DNA of 64,000 bases from UBA2287 sp037442025 (GTDB lineage: Bacteria > Bacteroidota > Bacteroidia > Bacteroidales > Tenuifilaceae): assembly GCA_037442025.1 (NCBI GenBank), contig JBBIRB010000004.1:1-64000 (forward strand), written 5' to 3'. The notes beneath the pieces are model-generated. The model did not search any database, was not told the origin of the DNA, and saw only the letters and a program-made list of their open reading frames with translations. The position numbers and the translations under genes were made by a program. Of the stretch, positions 58,634 to 64,000 are shown piece after piece; within the stretch, counting starts at the first letter, position 1; every line of letters begins with the position of its first letter.

Positions 58634-61396
58634 TTACGATTTGAAGGCTATTAGTATAATCCTATCAACTTCGCCACGAGTATTAACAATGGGGGAGTAA
58701 GTTTCGTTTAACGAAACCTTTTCATTGTTAATAATCCCTTTAAATAAACGAGTTCTAATTATACCAGTTTGCAGGTCGGACCATAAGTTTTCATAGTCGG
58801 AATCGCTTTCCCCTTTCATGCGCAAAACGGAGCTGTGCAATTTTTTTGCAATACCAGTTTCACTTATTCCCAATAGTTTCGACATGGGTTTGTTAATCCT
58901 TATAAAAGTGCCATTTGGAAGAAACTCAGCAACAAGGGTAGATGAATCGAGGGCCTTTACAACTGCTTTGTATTCCTCTTCGCACTTTGCTAGCTTTTGT
59001 TTAAGTGAAGTAGCCTCGTTCGCTTTCTCCTGAGCAATTATTTCTGCCCGTTTCAGGTCGGTTACAACCTTGCTAATACCCCAAACACCAATAACTTCGC
59101 CATGCGTGTTTACCAACGGCATTTTAGTAGTTGAAACCCACTGGTCACGACCATCGTCGAATTGCTCGTGAACCACATTGTCGACAATGGGACTTAGGGT
59201 TCGCATTATATCCTGCTCCTCCATAAAGGCTTTTTGGGCATGCTCCTGGGAATGGAAATCGAAATCGGACTTGCCAATTAAATCGTCGGTTGTGTTGGCG
59301 TTGAAAAGTTTAACCATCGATTTGCTGATTCGCAGGAATCGGCTGTTGGTATCTTTAAAGTAAACAAAGTCGGGAATGTTCTGCATTAAAGCATTAAGAA
59401 GAGAAAGTTCCTGATTAAGGGTTTCTTGAATGCGCTCCTGTTCGTGCCTTTTACGCTCCATTTCCTCCTGTGTTGCCTGTAATTCCTCCATGTTTTGCCT
59501 CATTTCCTCTTCTTGGGCGAGCATTTCCTCGGCCTGCTGCTGCGATTTGGCAAGTAATTCTGCGGTTCGTATATTAATTCGAACATTAGCAATGGTAGCA
59601 GCAATGCTTTCAGCAATTTTTTCAATGAAATCGACCTCATGCGACTGATATTCTCTAAACGAAGCAATTTCAAGTACTCCAAGAATATCGTCGTTTGTTT
59701 TTAGTGGAACAATAATTAGGCAACGGGGCCTTTCTTTGCCTAGGCCACTTGTTATTTTAATATAATCCTCGGGCACTTGGGTCATGAAAATTGTTTTCTG
59801 CTCCCTGTAGCAACGGCCTATAAGCCCCTCGTTAACTTCAATAACTTTTTGGAGGTATTTTCGCCTATCGTATGCATAACATGCCGTCATTTCAAGAACG
59901 GGATGGTCTTTTTCATTATCATTTATAATATAAACACCGCCTAAATTTGAATTAGTGAAGCCAACCAGATTCTGAATTATACTAAAAGTGAAATCTTTAA
60001 TGTTATTGCTGTTCTGGCGAAGTATATCGCCAAACAGGGCCATTCCCTGGGTAGCCCAGTTCTGCTTCTGTTCCTCTTCCTTGCGTTCATTTTCAAATTC
60101 GCGGGCATGTATGAGACTCTTCTGCATTTCGAGAAGGGAGATGCCTAATATATCCTTTGGGCCAAGAAGTTGAAATTGGGCATCGAGGTTACCTCGTCCA
60201 ATTTCTCGAGCAAAGTTTTCGGTTTGGTTTAATCCCTCAATGAGCTGATTAACCGAATTGGCCATTTCCTCTAATTCATCGCCACTTTGAACATTAAGTG
60301 CTTTGGACCGGTCAATGTCTCCTTTAGCTAAGTCGCTAAGAACCATCGTGGTTTCGTGAATGGGCTTAGTAATGGAAGAGGAAATATAGTATAAAACAAT
60401 ACCAAGAATAATAAGCCCTATAAGGGCTACAAAAATACCGCTAACCATAGCGTTTCGGGCTTCAACCATTATTGCATCTCTTGGGATAGACAATCCTATG
60501 GACCATGGAGTATTGGTCCCTTCGATGTGAATTGGGGCAATGAAATGGACTCGAACCTCGTTATTTTCATTCCAAGTAAAGGTGTAGTCGGATCCCCTTT
60601 TAACTTTTGAGTCAATTTTATGTTCGGCTTCAATTTCAGGATATAGTTCGGCAAAACTCTTTCCGGCCAAGTTTGGATTAGTATGTGCTATTACAGTCCC
60701 ATTGTGAGATAGTAAATAAGAGACAGTATTTGGGTAAGGATTAATTTTTTTGATATTATTTTGAAATTTGTCGAGAAGAATATCAACTCCGGCTAATCCA
60801 ACAAAATTGCCATTTCTACGAATAGGAACGCACATACTGGTAACTAAAAACTCGTTTACACCATCGAAAGAGTAGGGGTATGGGTCGAGGATGATTTCTG
60901 TATTTGTACTTTTTGCTTTATAGTAGCCGCTGGTTGTATTATCGCCTGTAACGTTTTTATGCTCTATTAGTATTTGGCTTTCACCATCCTTCAGAAAAGC
61001 GGAAATCGACCTGCGTCCGTAGCTTTTCTTATAGTTGTTCCTAATGGCAGAGTATTCAAAATTGTACCAAACCGTAATGTATCGTGGGTTTTGCTCTACT
61101 TGGTTTCTAACAATGTTAAAGTATAGAGAATCCCGAGACATGGAGTCGAGTTTGTGAAAACCATAAAAGGCGTGAGCCAAAGCTCTGGAGAATCCAACAT
61201 CGAGATCGAGTTCAGCTTTAATTTGGTTGGCCATGTTTTCGGCATAATTTTTAGCCATGATTTCGGCATCGTTTTCTGCCATGGTGTAGGTTCTATATTG
61301 AATATAAATGCCAATTGCAGAAAGAATTAGTATAGAGGTTAGTAGAACAAAAAGAAGCATCTTTGTTCGAATGCGCATTTTAAACCTACTTTTCAT
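58634..61396 (-). CDS. Cache-HAMP-GAF-PAS sensor without output domain
   Basis: The protein has 920 residues from the ATG at 61396 (an upstream TTG is rejected). The order is TM1 (about 12-34), extracytoplasmic dCache (about 40-315, with YPYSFDGVNEFLVTSMCVPI and NFVGLAGVDILLDKF), TM2 (about 320-345), HAMP, GAF (about 465-610) and a Gln/Glu-rich coiled coil (QQQAEEMLAQEEEMRQNMEE). Two PAS domains (about 675-785 and 805-915) end the protein. No kinase, cyclase, MCP or PP2C domain follows and the stop is clean. It may signal to a partner through the coiled coil. Confidence 0.88.
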   Translation of the reverse strand: MKSRFKMRIRTKMLLFVLLTSILILSAIGIYIQYRTYTMAENDAEIMAKNYAENMANQIKAELDLDVGFSRALAHAFYGFHKLDSMSRDSLYFNIVRNQVEQNPRYITVWYNFEYSAIRNNYKKSYGRRSISAFLKDGESQILIEHKNVTGDNTTSGYYKAKSTNTEIILDPYPYSFDGVNEFLVTSMCVPIRRNGNFVGLAGVDILLDKFQNNIKKINPYPNTVSYLLSHNGTVIAHTNPNLAGKSFAELYPEIEAEHKIDSKVKRGSDYTFTWNENNEVRVHFIAPIHIEGTNTPWSIGLSIPRDAIMVEARNAMVSGIFVALIGLIILGIVLYYISSSITKPIHETTMVLSDLAKGDIDRSKALNVQSGDELEEMANSVNQLIEGLNQTENFAREIGRGNLDAQFQLLGPKDILGISLLEMQKSLIHAREFENERKEEEQKQNWATQGMALFGDILRQNSNNIKDFTFSIIQNLVGFTNSNLGGVYIINDNEKDHPVLEMTACYAYDRRKYLQKVIEVNEGLIGRCYREQKTIFMTQVPEDYIKITSGLGKERPRCLIIVPLKTNDDILGVLEIASFREYQSHEVDFIEKIAESIAATIANVRINIRTAELLAKSQQQAEEMLAQEEEMRQNMEELQATQEEMERKRHEQERIQETLNQELSLLNALMQNIPDFVYFKDTNSRFLRISKSMVKLFNANTTDDLIGKSDFDFHSQEHAQKAFMEEQDIMRTLSPIVDNVVHEQFDDGRDQWVSTTKMPLVNTHGEVIGVWGISKVVTDLKRAEIIAQEKANEATSLKQKLAKCEEEYKAVVKALDSSTLVAEFLPNGTFIRINKPMSKLLGISETGIAKKLHSSVLRMKGESDSDYENLWSDLQTGIIRTRLFKGIINNEKVSLNETYSPIVNTRGEVDRIILIAFKS

Positions 61397-61577
61397 GCTT
61401 AAAAATTTTAAAATTTGCAGAAACTTCAATAGAGATAAGCCAAAAACCTTTATAACAATTTGTGCCGCTTTAAAATTACAAAAAGAAATGGATTTACTAT
61501 AAACCCACGTTTTTTTTTAGGTTTCAAATAACATTCTAACTTGTCCTAACGTAAACCTTAAAATAAAATCTTATTGT

Positions 61578-61820
61578 ATGTATCGAACGATAACAATCCA
61601 CACCCGTTCCTCATTTTGGACCCATAACGAAACTAATGAGGTATATAGCGTAGTTGATGCCGATGATTTGGCAAAAGAGATTGAGATTCAGTGCAACAAG
61701 CTGGAGGAACAGGGTTTTTCGGTGACCGCAATTAACCCCATAACCTCGGGGAGTATTACCAATGGCAACGGCTATTTACACACTGAAAGTGTGATTATTA
61801 CAGCCCATAAAAAGGGTTAA
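61578..61820 (+). CDS. Small unknown protein
   Basis: This 80-residue cytosolic protein is of unknown family: MYRTITIHTRSSFWTHNETN, then DLAKEIEIQCNKLEEQGFSV, then a hydrophobic-alternating C-terminus (ESVIITAHKK). A helix between strands suggests a small alpha-beta fold. Its stop abuts the convergent phosphatase stop with no spacer. Confidence 0.6.
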   Translation: MYRTITIHTRSSFWTHNETNEVYSVVDADDLAKEIEIQCNKLEEQGFSVTAINPITSGSITNGNGYLHTESVIITAHKKG

Positions 61821-64000
61821 CTAAAGTTTTAATCCCAATACAAGCATGTCGTCAACCTGCTTTTGAGGCCCTTTAAACTGCTCAATAGTCTTATCGAGTT
61901 CATTACATTGATTTTCCAAACTCAAATGCTGAACTGTTGAAAGAAGATCCTTGAATGCTGGTAGTAAAAACTTGGTGTTGTTTAAACCGCCAAACTGATC
62001 GATGTAGCCATCGGTAAAAAGGTAAAGGGAATCGCCCGCTTCTAGTTGAAAGGAGGAGTTTGAGAAAGGTTGTGGGCCAATTGCATAATGCCCTACGGGC
62101 ATTTTATCGCCACGTATTTCGAGAAGGTTGTATCCATTGCACTGGTTTAACCGGGCCTTAGTTGGCAAGGCTGAACTGTTGAAGCCATTATTACGAACAA
62201 CAATAACACTATTATATGCCCCTGCAAATTCCATTTGAAGATCTTCGGGATTTATTATGCAAATGGCCATATCAATACCATCTGATTGTTCAATTTGCCC
62301 TGTTCGCTGAATAAGCGAATCGATGACCATTTCTCTGAGTTTGGAAAGAATTAGAGAGGGTGTAGGCTTGGTTTCGTGCGCAATTACTTCTCTAAGCAAA
62401 GTAATGCCCAGCATACTCATGAAGGCCCCAGGCACTCCATGCCCAGTGCAATCGGCAACGGCTAGGAGTACCCTACCGTCTTTAAGAACTGATGACCAGT
62501 AGAAGTCGCCGCTAACAATGTTTTTAGGTTTGTAAAGTATAAAGGCAGGCCAAGGAAGTTCCTTTAGAATTCGAGTAGTTGGAAGAACTGCGTTCTGAAT
62601 ACGACTTGCATATAGAATGCTATCGGTAATGAGCCTTTGCTGCTCGGCAATCTGGTCACGTTGCTTTGTTACGTAATCGCGTTGCTGCTCAATTTCTTCC
62701 TTTTGCTGTTCAATTTCATTCTTCTGCCGGACAATTTCTTCGTTTTTGGCAACCAAAAGCATGTTTGTTCTACGCTTTTCTTTATAAGCATAAAATACAA
62801 ACAATGCCAAAGCCCCTGCCAGCAGGAAGGCAACAACGAAGAATAGAGTAACAACTTGTTGCCTGTCGAGTTGCAGCTGGTGAAACGCTTCGCGTTGCTG
62901 AGCCATGTACTCCTGTTCCTTTTCGCGCTTATCGAACTCATATTGCATTTCGAGTTTCGATATTTCTGTAGCGTTTAGGCTGTCTCTATAATTACTATGC
63001 TTTTGAAAAAAAATAAGCGCAGCTTTATAGTTTCCTGCTGCTTGGTAAACTTTGCTTTGTGCAAAATAGTTCTGCTCAATTTCTGAGAGTTGCTTTTGTT
63101 TTAAAGCGAATTGCATTCCTGTATTGAGGTAGCGTATAGCCTGCTCATGGTTCCCATTTTTTAGTTCCACTTCAGCAATATACCTGTTCAGCATAGCTAA
63201 GTCGATGCTGTCGTTCACTTTTATTTTCATTTGCAAGGCTTTTTGCAAATGAAAGCCAGCCTCGGAAATGTTTCCCTGTTCTAAAAAGATGCTACCCAAA
63301 TTGATATGGTTTGCAGCCTGACCATGCAAATTATTGTTTCGCTCGTTTATTTCAAGTACCATTCGAACATACTCAAGAGCACGTTTGGTGTCGCCCATTC
63401 TTTGGTATATGCTGCCCATTTCGTTTAAACAGAGGGTGATACCTGTCGTTTTTCCTGTTGCTTTTTCAATTCGGCGGTAATGGTTCAAAGCGGTTTCGGC
63501 ATATTGCATTGCCTTTTCGAACATTCCAATGGTTTTAAAGAGCCTTGCAGTCCCTAGAGAGGCCCAGCCCATACCCTCTTCGTCTCCGGTTTTCTCATGA
63601 ATATCCATTGCCTTTAAGAAATGTTCAATGGATCGTTGGTATTGGCCTACCGAACTGTAAGTATTGGCAAGGTTGACTAGAGTTCGAGCTATTTCTGATT
63701 GATAATTGTTTTTTGAATTTATTTCGAGGGCCAAAATATAATGCTCCAATGCCTGAAGAAAGTTGGTTTTAAGTTGGTAGGCATTACCTATTCGGTTTAG
63801 CGCAATGGCCTCACCCTCGGGGTTATTTAAAGTTCTGGCAATTTCTAACGAAGTTTTAAAATGCTGAAGGGCCCGATCGAAATTATTGGAGTTATAATAA
63901 ATAAACCCAACTTGAAGTTGAGTTTTCATTAATGCATTTATATTTTTGTTTTTTTCGGCTAAATAGTTCGCTTTTTTTGCGTAATGGAGCGCTGAATCGG
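61821..64000 (-). CDS. TPR-SpoIIE phosphatase, truncated at window edge
   Basis: The frame is open across the window end: in-frame sequence upstream of the Met at 63929 still reads as TPR (DSALHYAKKANYLAEK), so the true start lies outside. The visible part has about nine TPRs (to about 300 residues from 63929), a membrane helix (QVVTLFFVVAFLLAGALALF), a Gln/Glu coiled coil, and a C-terminal SpoIIE/PP2C domain (VSGDFYWSSVLKDGRVLLAV, ADCTGHGVPGAFMSMLG). The TPR part is likely extracytoplasmic and sensory. It is the second SpoIIE phosphatase in the window. Confidence 0.92.
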   Translation of the reverse strand, partial: DSALHYAKKANYLAEKNKNINALMKTQLQVGFIYYNSNNFDRALQHFKTSLEIARTLNNPEGEAIALNRIGNAYQLKTNFLQALEHYILALEINSKNNYQSEIARTLVNLANTYSSVGQYQRSIEHFLKAMDIHEKTGDEEGMGWASLGTARLFKTIGMFEKAMQYAETALNHYRRIEKATGKTTGITLCLNEMGSIYQRMGDTKRALEYVRMVLEINERNNNLHGQAANHINLGSIFLEQGNISEAGFHLQKALQMKIKVNDSIDLAMLNRYIAEVELKNGNHEQAIRYLNTGMQFALKQKQLSEIEQNYFAQSKVYQAAGNYKAALIFFQKHSNYRDSLNATEISKLEMQYEFDKREKEQEYMAQQREAFHQLQLDRQQVVTLFFVVAFLLAGALALFVFYAYKEKRRTNMLLVAKNEEIVRQKNEIEQQKEEIEQQRDYVTKQRDQIAEQQRLITDSILYASRIQNAVLPTTRILKELPWPAFILYKPKNIVSGDFYWSSVLKDGRVLLAVADCTGHGVPGAFMSMLGITLLREVIAHETKPTPSLILSKLREMVIDSLIQRTGQIEQSDGIDMAICIINPEDLQMEFAGAYNSVIVVRNNGFNSSALPTKARLNQCNGYNLLEIRGDKMPVGHYAIGPQPFSNSSFQLEAGDSLYLFTDGYIDQFGGLNNTKFLLPAFKDLLSTVQHLSLENQCNELDKTIEQFKGPQKQVDDMLVLGLKL

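Overview
The window reads as a chromosomal segment of a Bacteroidota (Bacteroidetes) bacterium. I infer this from the protein style (split LysO exporter, small acidic-tailed protein, cleaved-adhesin remnant, many TPR and hybrid-kinase genes), from TAnnTTTG-type promoter candidates and from the general absence of Shine-Dalgarno sites. Housekeeping genes include pyrH, frr, dxs, tyrS, polA, efp, dtd and tsaB. There are tRNAs for Arg(CCT), Leu(CAA) and Gln(TTG). No CRISPR array, rRNA, prophage or recognisable transposase gene is present.

Region by region. 1-760: an interspersed hairpin repeat and a nonsense-mutated cleaved-adhesin pseudogene. 0.9-4.1 kb: sugar nucleotidyltransferase, two-part lysine exporter, pyrH and frr. 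4.2-10.2 kb (minus strand): a compact bacterial microcompartment (BMC) locus with two BMC-H, one PduT-like tandem shell protein, one divergent tandem-BMC-like protein, four BMC-P pentamers, a PduP-type acylating aldehyde dehydrogenase, an RpiB-like isomerase and DeoC. This is the gene set of the predicted sugar-phosphate-utilising (SPU) BMC class. DeoC would release acetaldehyde inside the shell and PduP would turn it into acetyl-CoA. 10.4-13.9 kb: mazG, dtd and three TPR proteins. 14.1-20.7 kb: a sensor kinase and sigma-54 activator followed by a lipoprotein, two L,D-transpeptidases and an unknown membrane protein, plausibly a cell-envelope response unit.

20.7-26.7 kb holds two possible mobile insertions. 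A 63-bp copy of the polA 3' end lies about 2.1 kb beyond polA and brackets two secreted orphan genes. A GIY-YIG gene lies between an intact tRNA-Arg and a second copy of that tRNA's 3' half, and its stop codon falls in the copied anticodon loop. 26.8-42 kb: Lrp regulator, TPR hybrid kinase, AEC transporter, serpin with an AlbA_2 protein, dxs, an OmpA lipoprotein, a class-C serine hydrolase, a fucose-isomerase-like protein, a methyltransferase and a CapA-like protein.

42-64 kb: queD, an ArsR regulator, polyprenyl synthase, cvpA, tyrS, Wzz- and Wzy-like polysaccharide genes, two SpoIIE-type phosphatases, efp, a tolC-hlyD-tsaB-DUF3108 run, a PspC-PadR-PspC operon, a DUF2797 protein, a Cache/HAMP/GAF/PAS sensor without an output domain, and a TPR-SpoIIE protein that runs off the right edge. 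The 154-bp repeat at the left edge recurs inverted at 41.9-42.1 kb, and a second GC-rich palindromic repeat family occurs at 8.7, 26.3 and 39.5 kb. All comparisons were made by eye, without database searches.
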